In this document: positions 1 through 6,026 of the stretch, piece by piece
Numbering within the stretch: position 1 is the first letter of the stretch
Layout of the letters: every line of letters begins with the position of its first letter
Source of the DNA: an uncultured Flavobacteriales bacterium
GTDB lineage: Bacteria > Bacteroidota > Bacteroidia > Flavobacteriales > Crocinitomicaceae
Length of the DNA: 7,070 nt
Direction of reading: 5' to 3'
NCBI GenBank assembly: GCA_946886545.1
Contig: CAMPIU010000157.1
Location: 1 to 7,070 of the forward strand
Position numbers and translations under genes: made by a program
Notes under the pieces: generated by a model
The model's input: the letters and a program-made list of their open reading frames with translations, nothing else
What the model was told of the DNA's origin: nothing
Databases searched by the model: none

Positions 1-104
1 CTGTTCATCGTGCACGTGAAAATGATGTGGAAATTTTTGATCCTGCGAGTAACTACACGATAGTGCTCTATTCGGATGTTAAGTGTCAACAAAATAAGCA
101 TTAA
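1..104 (+). CDS. C-terminal end of an unidentified protein (5' part outside the window)
   Basis: The third forward frame is open from the window edge to a TAA at 102-104 and gives about 33 residues ending in NYTIVLYSDVKCQQNKH. The other two forward frames hit stops within this stretch. The next gene starts only 3 bp after the stop, so the two are probably cotranscribed. The tail is too short to name a family. It has no T9SS sorting motif and no membrane segment. That it is a real gene end is inferred from the open frame and the tight spacing. Confidence 0.5.
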   Translation, partial: VHRARENDVEIFDPASNYTIVLYSDVKCQQNKH

Positions 105-107
105 ATC

Positions 108-1559
108 ATGAGAACTTTATTTATTCTTTTGATGCTGACACCTGGTATGTTGTCAGCTCAAACGTACACACATCCAACTATAGGTATTTCAAATACTTAT
201 GCCGGTGCATGTATGGTGAACACTTGTTCCGGAACGTATTATGACAATGGTGGTGCTGGAGGGAATTATGGTGCGAATATCAATGCCATTTATCGTACGT
301 TTTGTCCAAGTACTGCAGGAATGTGTATGAGAGCAACTTTCACTTCTTTCAGTATGAATGACACCTATTTCTTGTGTTCCGGACCGAACAGTTGTTGTGA
401 TTATTTGCAGATTTTGAATGGACCGGCACAAAATTCACCCGCGTTATATAATAATTGCACCACTTCACCCGGAACAATTACTTCTACTTCGTCAAGTGGT
501 TGTTTGACATTTCGTCATACAACAGATGGTAGCGTCCAGTTGGGTGGATGGGCAGCAACGCTTTCATGTGTTGCATGTGCGGGTGGACCAACAGGAACAT
601 CGAACCAGGATTGTGTGAATGCCATTCAGATTTGTACAGATTCGCCATTCTCTTCAACAGTGTCGGGTCCGGGATTGGCATCAGAGTCTTGTGTAGGGTG
701 CACTGGAGCAGGCGGGGAAGTATATTCCAGCTGGTATAAATTTCAGGTTGCAAGTACCGGGACACTTGGATTGATAATAGATCCGACGAATAATGCAGAC
801 GACTATGATTTTGCACTTTATGGTCCGGGAGCTGCTTGTGGAGCTTTGGGAAGCCCGATTCGTTGTTCATACGCTGCAAACTCCGGTAATACAGGGCTTG
901 GAAATAGTGCTGTTGATGCATCTGAGGATGTGACTGGAGATGCATGGGTTAGTACATTATCGGTTACAGCCGGAGAAGTCTATTATCTTATGGTGAATCA
1001 GTGGTCACCGACGGCTGCCGGATTTACCTTGGATTGGAACTTAACAGGTGGGGCTTCATTGAACTGTACACCATTATCGGTAGAATTGAAGGATTTCTTT
1101 TGCAAACAAGATGAACGCTCAATGGCTGTTGCCTGGACAACTCTTACAGAGAAAAATAGCGATTATTTTATCCTGGAGAAAAGCGAGGATGGATCTAACT
1201 TTTTTCAATTAATCCAAACGAAAGCACAAGGAGAAAGCTCTTCACCTACGGATTATTTTTTCTTTGATAACCAACCAAAGGTTGGCGTGAACTATTATCG
1301 TTTAACCGAAGTGGATCTCAATGGTGAAAAAACAACTTTTGATATGACAGCTTGCAATTTTAGCCTGGACGCGTTGAGAATTAGGACTATGCGTGTTTTT
1401 AATCAAAGTGGGAGTTTGATCAAAGAGGTAAACGGTGAAGACCTGGATGTCAAGACAACATTTACGAATATGATTCTGCCGGACGGAGTGTACATTTTGG
1501 AAACTGTTGGTATCGATGGGAGTATGGAACGTATTAAACTGGTTCAGTTAATGCATTAA
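108..1559 (+). CDS. Secreted CUB-like, cysteine-rich protein with a shortened T9SS-type C-terminal domain
   Basis: This is a 483-residue exported protein. Residues 1-17 form a signal peptide (hydrophobic FILLMLTPGM, then LSA before Q18, a likely signal peptidase I site). Residues about 35-155 resemble the CUB-like domain common in Bacteroidota surface proteins: CSGTYYDNGG, FTSFS, a CCDYLQILNGP core, and GCLTFRHTTDGS near the end. Residues about 157-320 form a second cysteine-rich beta domain starting near NQDCVNAIQIC and holding YDFALYGPG and GEVYYLMVNQ, as in pre-peptidase-like domains. Residues about 323-412 are an FN3/Ig-like module (VAWTTLTEKNSDYFILEKS, NYYRLTEVD) that normally precedes a sorting domain. 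The last 60 residues keep the second half of a type A sorting domain (MRVFNQSGSLIKEV, LPDGVYILE, KLVQ) but lack the usual PNPxxG start. About 20 cysteines suggest disulfides. No catalytic site is visible, so adhesion or binding is inference. The start is supported by the signal peptide. The gene lies 3 bp after an upstream gene and ends at a terminator. Confidence 0.88.
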   Translation: MRTLFILLMLTPGMLSAQTYTHPTIGISNTYAGACMVNTCSGTYYDNGGAGGNYGANINAIYRTFCPSTAGMCMRATFTSFSMNDTYFLCSGPNSCCDYLQILNGPAQNSPALYNNCTTSPGTITSTSSSGCLTFRHTTDGSVQLGGWAATLSCVACAGGPTGTSNQDCVNAIQICTDSPFSSTVSGPGLASESCVGCTGAGGEVYSSWYKFQVASTGTLGLIIDPTNNADDYDFALYGPGAACGALGSPIRCSYAANSGNTGLGNSAVDASEDVTGDAWVSTLSVTAGEVYYLMVNQWSPTAAGFTLDWNLTGGASLNCTPLSVELKDFFCKQDERSMAVAWTTLTEKNSDYFILEKSEDGSNFFQLIQTKAQGESSSPTDYFFFDNQPKVGVNYYRLTEVDLNGEKTTFDMTACNFSLDALRIRTMRVFNQSGSLIKEVNGEDLDVKTTFTNMILPDGVYILETVGIDGSMERIKLVQLMH

Positions 1560-1573
1560 AGAATTAAAAAAAT

Positions 1574-1604
1574 AAAAGAGGGATGGTTACTTTCCCTCTT
1601 TTTT
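1574..1604 (+). terminator. Intrinsic terminator after the secreted-protein gene
   Basis: A perfect 10-bp inverted repeat (AAAAGAGGGA at 1574-1583, TCCCTCTTTT at 1593-1602) with a 9-nt loop runs into a T tract ending at 1604. It begins 15 bp after the stop of the 108-1559 gene. The A-rich left side means it could also work weakly on the opposite strand, but no minus-strand gene approaches it. Confidence 0.85.
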
Positions 1605-1622
1605 GCGGATTGCTCTCTGTAA

Positions 1623-1651
1623 AAAAAAGCTTGTTTCAAACGAACTTTTTT
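1623..1651. repeat. Imperfect inverted repeat just upstream of the RAYT gene
   Basis: Two 14-nt arms, AAAAAAGCTTGTTT (1623-1636) and AAACGAACTTTTTT (1638-1651), surround a single C. Twelve of 14 positions are complementary. One exception would be a G-T wobble, the other a C/A mismatch. It lies 29 bp before the transposase ATG and 18 bp after the preceding terminator. It could be a second terminator-like hairpin, since its right arm is T-rich, or a palindrome recognised by the transposase. The sequence alone does not decide. Confidence 0.55.
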
Positions 1652-1680
1652 CTTAGCTTAAATAAGAAAGTAGTTTTTGT

Positions 1681-2274
1681 ATGAATCAACAAGCTTATTT
1701 TCATTTGACGACCAACCTGCACGATAGCCGCACTTCCAGTAGGATGGTAATCTATAGAGCCCGGGAAAGACGTTTTCACGGAACACTTCCTTATCCGGAT
1801 GTTTACTATATGAGTATGGAGGAAGAAACACTTATTGCAAAAGAAGTTTTTTGGTTGTCGAAGGAATTGTATTTCGAAGTCATTGCATTAAACCTTTGCA
1901 GGGATCATATGCATTTGTTGATTTATTGTGAACGGGATGAGGTTCCGAAGATAATGCATCGGGTAAAAGGTCGGTCTGCCCGTGCTTGTAACGCGTATCG
2001 CGCGGCCAAGACCAAGGGGATTAATCCCCTTGAAGCCCTTGACGCGACGAACGGAAGATACGAACCGAGAACTTTAAAGGATAAATCGATCCCTTTTTGG
2101 ACCCAGAAGTATCATTGCAAAGTGATTTGTAATCCGGATCAATTACTAAACACCATTGCATATATTCGAAATAACCGGAAGAAGCATGGTTTACCTACCA
2201 ACCCTGCGCTACAAAATTTAATAGATAAAAACCAATTAGCTGCTTCTCCGAATGTGATTATAAACCTGATATAA
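1681..2274 (+). CDS. REP-associated tyrosine transposase (RAYT-like, HUH Y1 family)
   Basis: This 197-residue protein belongs to the IS200-like Y1 superfamily, whose members nick single-stranded hairpin DNA through a tyrosine with help from a His-x-His metal site. The N-terminus QQAYFHLTTNLHDS matches the first beta strand. H76-M-H78 in the stretch CRDHMHLLIYC is the HUH motif. MHRVKGRSARACN (92-104) is the helix after it. FWTQKYHCKVI (139-149) precedes the helix with the candidate catalytic Y161 in IAYIRNNRKKHGL. This Y-I-x-N-N-x-x-K-H-G-L ending is typical of RAYTs. Length fits a complete protein. There is no orfB/TnpB partner, so it is a solitary, probably domesticated copy. Residues about 107-137 look like an insertion relative to the usual family and contain a palindrome. 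The ATG follows A/T-rich DNA without a clear ribosome site. The next ATG (codon 22) would remove the first strand, so I keep the first. The 3' end overlaps the convergent small gene by 39 bp. Confidence 0.88.
   Translation: MNQQAYFHLTTNLHDSRTSSRMVIYRARERRFHGTLPYPDVYYMSMEEETLIAKEVFWLSKELYFEVIALNLCRDHMHLLIYCERDEVPKIMHRVKGRSARACNAYRAAKTKGINPLEALDATNGRYEPRTLKDKSIPFWTQKYHCKVICNPDQLLNTIAYIRNNRKKHGLPTNPALQNLIDKNQLAASPNVIINLI
2001..2046. repeat. GC-rich nested palindrome inside the transposase gene
   Basis: The core AAGGGGATTAATCCCCTT (2014-2031) is a perfect 18-bp palindrome and lies exactly in codon register, encoding residues 112-117 (KGINPL). Outer arms CGCGGCCAAG (2001-2010) and CTTGACGCG (2038-2046) add eight more pairs with a 2x1 internal loop. 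The arms are joined to the core by 3 nt on the left and 6 nt on the right. The stretch is clearly richer in G and C than its surroundings. Imperfect bulged palindromes of this size are what RAYT enzymes act on. A link to this enzyme is inference. Confidence 0.7.
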
Positions 2275-2541
2275 TTCGCTGTTCTTTTGCTGTAAATAGT
2301 CGAAATAACGATCAAAGTGGGTTTTCAAAATCTGTTCAATATCCCGAATCAGATTTTCCAAACGCGGATTTATTGATGAACCATCCTTTTCCGATAGTAA
2401 ATCCAGTTGCGCCACTTTTAGCGCAAATCGTGAAAAAGGACCTCGAAATTCTTTCACATTTGTCCAAATAGAATGATTTTTTACGCAAACAGCTTCGATA
2501 GCTTTGTAAGTTTCCAATTGATTGATCGTTGTGCGGTCCAT
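2236..2541 (-). CDS. Small hypothetical protein, likely a shortened member of a Bacteroidota-specific helical family
   Basis: The 101-residue product is charged and predicted mostly helical, with no signal peptide or membrane segment. Its N-terminal part (about 8-46, TYKAIEAVCVKNHSIWTNVK and on) resembles the start, and its C-terminal part (about 61-97, LIRDIEQILKTHFDRYFDYL then SELYQVYNHIR) resembles the end, of a family I recall from Bacteroidota at about 200 residues, often with an LDxxL-type motif and FYxxYxxAR at the end. The middle would be missing here. This comparison is from memory and is inference. The function of the family is unknown. The gene starts at CAT 2539-2541, follows pbpC on the same strand after 128 bp, and its last 39 bp overlap the end of the convergent transposase gene. 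I saw no convincing promoter or terminator in the 128-bp gap, which is A/T-rich. Confidence 0.65.
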   Translation of the reverse strand: MDRTTINQLETYKAIEAVCVKNHSIWTNVKEFRGPFSRFALKVAQLDLLSEKDGSSINPRLENLIRDIEQILKTHFDRYFDYLQQKNSELYQVYNHIRRSS

Positions 2542-2669
2542 GAGTGATAAGTTTTGTGTTGTTTCTTATTCAATTAACGCAACAAAAAGGGGATAGTTGT
2601 AATTTAAATCCTTAAAAAATCTTAACTGTACCTTTCATGGATTGAACAGTCATTTTGAGCTGATGAGAA

Positions 2670-4997
2670 TTAAAGAACCTCAAAAGTTTCCGTTAAAACA
2701 ACACCGGTTTCATCTACTGCGGTTACCTGATGTTTACCTTTTTCAGGTTGTACACTAATTTGATGGATGTCTGAAGTTGTTCCTATAAACTCTTCATCAA
2801 TATGCCAGTAAAGAATACTGTTTTGTCGTGTGTGTGCTATCTCGAAAATGACTTTACCTCTTAGACCATTCATTTCACGCGGGATGTAAATTTTGGTTTG
2901 CCGCTTCGGATAGATAAAGCTCATAATGTTTTCGGGTTTATTCGAAGTACATGCCGGATCGAAGGGAGGAACGGTATGATACCCCGGATTTTGTTGAACA
3001 TAGTATTTTTCCATGCTTGGAGGAAGAATAAACCAGGATTTATGTTTCATATTGCTGCTTTCACAATCTGCATTCACGCGGAAGGTTTCTTTTTGGTTTA
3101 AATGAATTAATTGGTGGTAACTGCAGTTTTTACTGATTAAGCAAGTACTGGGTATGTATTCAAAATGTGTGTTCTCACAATGACGATTTGAGATCTGGCC
3201 GCTTTCATTACAAATCTCCGTTCGCGTTAATTCCTTTAAGGGTTTTTCAAACCATTTTTGAGGAGACTCCAGATTCCTGAAAATTGAAAACAGTAATGGT
3301 GCTGCTGCTTTTACACCGGTTAAACCTGGTCTTCCTTCTCCATCAGCGTTTCCAATCCAAACTGAAACGACATATTTGGGAGTGACTCCAACAGCCCACG
3401 CATCTCTAAATCCAAAACTGGTTCCCGTTTTCCAGGAAATTTTCTGGGAGGATTCAAATGCACGCCAATTATTCTCCTCATCGGGTCTGTTTACATCAAT
3501 TAATGCATCAAAAGTGGAATAAATACAGGCTTTATTTAAGTTTAGTTTTGGAGCATTTTCAGGGCGTCCGGTATAATGAATTTTTGTCGGATTTGAATTT
3601 TGAAGGTGTTGAGCCATGGAATTGTAACACGCATTGATTTCCCAGACAGATGCTTCTGCTCCGCCAAGAATCAATGATAAACCATAATGACCGGAATGTT
3701 TATTCATGTTCCGGAAGCCAAACTGTTTCAGATCATTGTGGAATTTCGCCTGACCGTATTCGCGCAAAAGGAAAACCATCGGAATGTTTAAACTTTTTGA
3801 TAAAGCTTTATTGGCAGGTAAAGCTCCGGAAAACTGACGGTTGAAATTATTCGGTGCGAAGGTTCCAAAGCGCGAAGGGAAATCACAGAGCAATTGTTTT
3901 GGAGTAATTAAACCTGATTCCATTGATTTTGCATAAAGTAAGGGTTTCAGAATACTTCCAGTACTTCTCGGCGATTGAATACAATCCACATCAACGGCAT
4001 GATCGTCATCCGTATGATTTAAATTCCCTTTGTAAGCGATAACTTCACCTGTTTCAACAGATGTAATCAAAACGGCAGCATTAAAAACCCCGTATTCGTT
4101 CATACGAAGAGCATATTGTTCGGTTTCATTGTTGACCATAGTCTGAATTTCTTCATCTATTGTTGATTGAATCAATTGCTCCTTTTGTCCGCGAATGATA
4201 CAGCGTTGCAATAAGTGCGGAGCTTCCTGTGGGAGAGGAAGTGGTTTGTCCGGAAGCGGTTCCTCAAGAGCTAAGTAATAATTCAACTTGTCGATCTCTC
4301 CTTGTTCATAAAGCATTTTCAGTAAACGATTCCGTTTCTTAAGTAAACTTCGGTGATTTTTTCCGGGATAAATAAGTCCGGGAGCATTTGGAAGAACGGC
4401 CAATGTAGCACTTTCTGCCCAACTTAAATTTTCCGGCCCCCTTCCAAAATACCGCCAGGAAGCCGCATCAATTCCAACCACGTTATTTCCAAACGGAGCA
4501 TTGGCAGTGTAAAGATTCAAAATTTCTTCCTTCGAATAACTGAATTCCAGCCGCGTTGCGAGAATGATTTCGTATAGTTTCTCGGAATAAGTCCTGGAAG
4601 GATTTTTTCGCATCAGACGGATCACTTGCTGAGTAATGGTACTGCCGCCGCTAACAATTTTTCCGCGGGTAATATTTTGATAGAAAGCACGACAGATTCC
4701 TTTTATACTGGCTCCCGGATGGTAATAGAAATTTTTGTCCTCAAAAGTAATTAAGCAAGTTGCTACTTTATGAGGTGTTTGATTACTTGGAGGGAAACGC
4801 CACTGTCCGTCCTTTGCAATGTGTGCTCCCAATAATTTTCCGTTTTTACTAACTAAAACTGTGGAGTAAGGATCTGTGAACAGGGTAGAAGGTAAAGCCT
4901 GAACATACCAAATCAGGAAAGAATAGAACAAAATGCGTTTGATGAATCGTTTTTTCCAACGGTACTGTTCCTTCCACCAAAATAGTCTTTCCCTCAT
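2670..4997 (-). CDS. pbpC: Penicillin-binding protein 1C, bifunctional peptidoglycan synthase
   Basis: This 775-residue class A PBP polymerises lipid II into glycan strands and cross-links stem peptides on the outer face of the inner membrane. A basic N-terminus is followed by one membrane anchor (about 18-35). The GT51 glycosyltransferase domain (about 45-240) holds FEDKNFYYHPG with catalytic Glu86 and GGSTITQQ (117-124). The transpeptidase domain (about 300-575) holds S348-I-L-K351 (SxxK), S402-L-N404 (SxN) and K523-T-G-T (KTG). A cysteine-bearing linker (C596, C607, C619, C625, with CSYH) and a C-terminal BiPBP_C beta domain (about 690-775) set 1C apart from 1A and 1B. Length is close to E. 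coli PbpC (770). All catalytic residues are present, so it should be active, although E. coli PbpC is known as an accessory enzyme. The first ATG gives the expected short cytoplasmic tail. It diverges from the propeller gene. No alpha-2-macroglobulin gene is adjacent on either side. Confidence 0.95.
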   Translation of the reverse strand: MRERLFWWKEQYRWKKRFIKRILFYSFLIWYVQALPSTLFTDPYSTVLVSKNGKLLGAHIAKDGQWRFPPSNQTPHKVATCLITFEDKNFYYHPGASIKGICRAFYQNITRGKIVSGGSTITQQVIRLMRKNPSRTYSEKLYEIILATRLEFSYSKEEILNLYTANAPFGNNVVGIDAASWRYFGRGPENLSWAESATLAVLPNAPGLIYPGKNHRSLLKKRNRLLKMLYEQGEIDKLNYYLALEEPLPDKPLPLPQEAPHLLQRCIIRGQKEQLIQSTIDEEIQTMVNNETEQYALRMNEYGVFNAAVLITSVETGEVIAYKGNLNHTDDDHAVDVDCIQSPRSTGSILKPLLYAKSMESGLITPKQLLCDFPSRFGTFAPNNFNRQFSGALPANKALSKSLNIPMVFLLREYGQAKFHNDLKQFGFRNMNKHSGHYGLSLILGGAEASVWEINACYNSMAQHLQNSNPTKIHYTGRPENAPKLNLNKACIYSTFDALIDVNRPDEENNWRAFESSQKISWKTGTSFGFRDAWAVGVTPKYVVSVWIGNADGEGRPGLTGVKAAAPLLFSIFRNLESPQKWFEKPLKELTRTEICNESGQISNRHCENTHFEYIPSTCLISKNCSYHQLIHLNQKETFRVNADCESSNMKHKSWFILPPSMEKYYVQQNPGYHTVPPFDPACTSNKPENIMSFIYPKRQTKIYIPREMNGLRGKVIFEIAHTRQNSILYWHIDEEFIGTTSDIHQISVQPEKGKHQVTAVDETGVVLTETFEVL

Positions 4998-5156
4998 CGT
5001 TTTTTTACTGAAAGTAATGGCTTGAAAGCGATATGAAAACGACTCTTTATTATTCGCATCCTTTGAGATGAAAAGTGTGTGTTCTTTTTGATTATTTATT
5101 CGGTGAATGTTTACAGACTTTTGCTAATTTCAACAAAGTAAGATCTCTTAGAATTC
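4998..5156. promoter_or_regulatory. Divergent intergenic region between pbpC and the propeller gene
   Basis: These 159 bp must hold the promoters of both genes, since they are transcribed away from each other. Reading toward pbpC there is a TACTTTCA (5012-5019, minus strand) that partly matches the Bacteroidota -7 element TAnnTTTG, with a TTTTC about 18 bp upstream in place of the -33 TTTG. Toward the propeller gene a TAATTTCA lies at 5125-5132, but no TTTG sits at the right distance. Both are weak matches. I saw no operator-like repeat and no RNA gene. Confidence 0.35.
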
Positions 5157-6026
5157 ATGCCAAAAAACTCGTGTTTACTTTTCTTCTTTATATTGATCTC
5201 GATCAGCCATGGGTTTACGCAGTTAGCCAGTTTTCGGAATTTTTCGGTGGAAAACGGTTTGGGGCAATCTCAGGTTTACAGTGTCATCCAGGATCATAAA
5301 GGATATTTATGGTTCGGGACAAGAGGTGGTGGTTTGTCGCGGTTTGATGGGCAGAACTTTGAATCATTTACCGACAGACAGGGCTTGGTAAATAATTACA
5401 TTTATTCGTTAAAGGAAGACCGGAATCATATTTTATGGATCGGAACAAATGATGGGCTTTCATCATACAATGGAAAGAAGATCTTAACGTATAAGCATCC
5501 GAAGTATGGAAATCATTTTGCTGTATTCAGCCTGGCATTGGATTCCAAAGAAAAATTATGGCTTGCAACCAATCACGGAGTTTTTACTGTAAAGGGAGAT
5601 TCTCTTGTTTCAATGAATAGTATCCTTGGAATTGACGATGCTACAATCAACGCTATTTTTGTCGATTCAAAAGGGATTATTTGGATGGGCACCGGAACCG
5701 GACTTCTGTCATCGGAGCAGGAAGGGCGTAAACGTGTTTTGATCAACCACGGTAAGAGATCACGGGTAATGCGAAATGCGATTACTTGTTTGAAAGAAGA
5801 TCAAAACGGAAAAATCTGGATTGGAACTTATGGAGACGGTGCTTATGTTTATGATCGGAAGAACTACTACCGTGTAGATTTGAATCATGAGTTGTATAAG
5901 CAAACAGTATTCGATCTATTTTTCGATGAAGCCAACGTATGTTGGATTGCCACACTGAATGCCGGCTTAATCCAATACGATCAAAAGAAAATAGAATTCA
6001 AGAATTATACGCAGAAAAATGGGTAG
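5157..6026 (+). CDS. Two-component regulator propeller protein, N-terminal fragment up to an in-frame TAG
   Basis: The first 289 residues of a Reg_prop-type sensor. Residues 1-21 are a signal peptide (CLLFFFILISIS core, likely cut near GFT/Q22). Six propeller repeats follow, each ending in a W-x-G/A-T signature: WFGTRGGG (52), WIGTNDG (94), WLATNHG (135), WMGTGTG (176), WIGTYGDG (221) and WIATLNAG (263). Such proteins in Bacteroidota are hybrid or split histidine kinases or related regulators whose periplasmic or extracellular propellers bind a ligand, in gut species often a glycan fragment. The ligand here cannot be told. The frame stops at TAG 6024-6026 within a repeat motif, after Q-K-N-G. 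The same frame then stays open to the window end. As it stands the fragment would be a secreted incomplete seven-blade propeller without an output domain. The ATG is chosen because it gives the signal peptide. It diverges from pbpC. Confidence 0.8.
   Translation: MPKNSCLLFFFILISISHGFTQLASFRNFSVENGLGQSQVYSVIQDHKGYLWFGTRGGGLSRFDGQNFESFTDRQGLVNNYIYSLKEDRNHILWIGTNDGLSSYNGKKILTYKHPKYGNHFAVFSLALDSKEKLWLATNHGVFTVKGDSLVSMNSILGIDDATINAIFVDSKGIIWMGTGTGLLSSEQEGRKRVLINHGKRSRVMRNAITCLKEDQNGKIWIGTYGDGAYVYDRKNYYRVDLNHELYKQTVFDLFFDEANVCWIATLNAGLIQYDQKKIEFKNYTQKNG
6024..6026 (+). other. In-frame amber codon within the propeller gene
   Basis: Codon 290 reads TAG in the context AAT GGG TAG GGA AAT AAT. The frame before and after is the same and both sides encode propeller repeats without a gap. 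The matching position in the first repeat (NGLGQSQV, codons 33-40) is TTG, and the motif N-G-L-G/x-N is common in this family. One T-to-A transversion from TTG would create the stop. The five other gene ends in the window use TAA. Confidence 0.9.

Noticed and set aside
484..945. A 153-codon open frame on the minus strand within the secreted-protein gene
   Set aside because: Its product is low-complexity and His/Gln/Leu-rich with no recognisable domain. It lies antisense to a gene with a clear signal peptide and domains.
1605..2300. A complete IS200/IS605-type insertion sequence
   Set aside because: There is a lone Y1 transposase with no TnpB partner, and I found no matching left and right end hairpins bounding a unit. 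A solitary RAYT fits better.
2575..2669. A terminator for pbpC on the minus strand
   Set aside because: Only a weak 5-bp stem (ACTGT/ACAGT) with a 16-nt loop and no T tract could be found.
5075..5299. A 74-codon open frame on the plus strand over the start of the propeller gene
   Set aside because: It overlaps the signal peptide and first repeat in another frame and its product has no family features.
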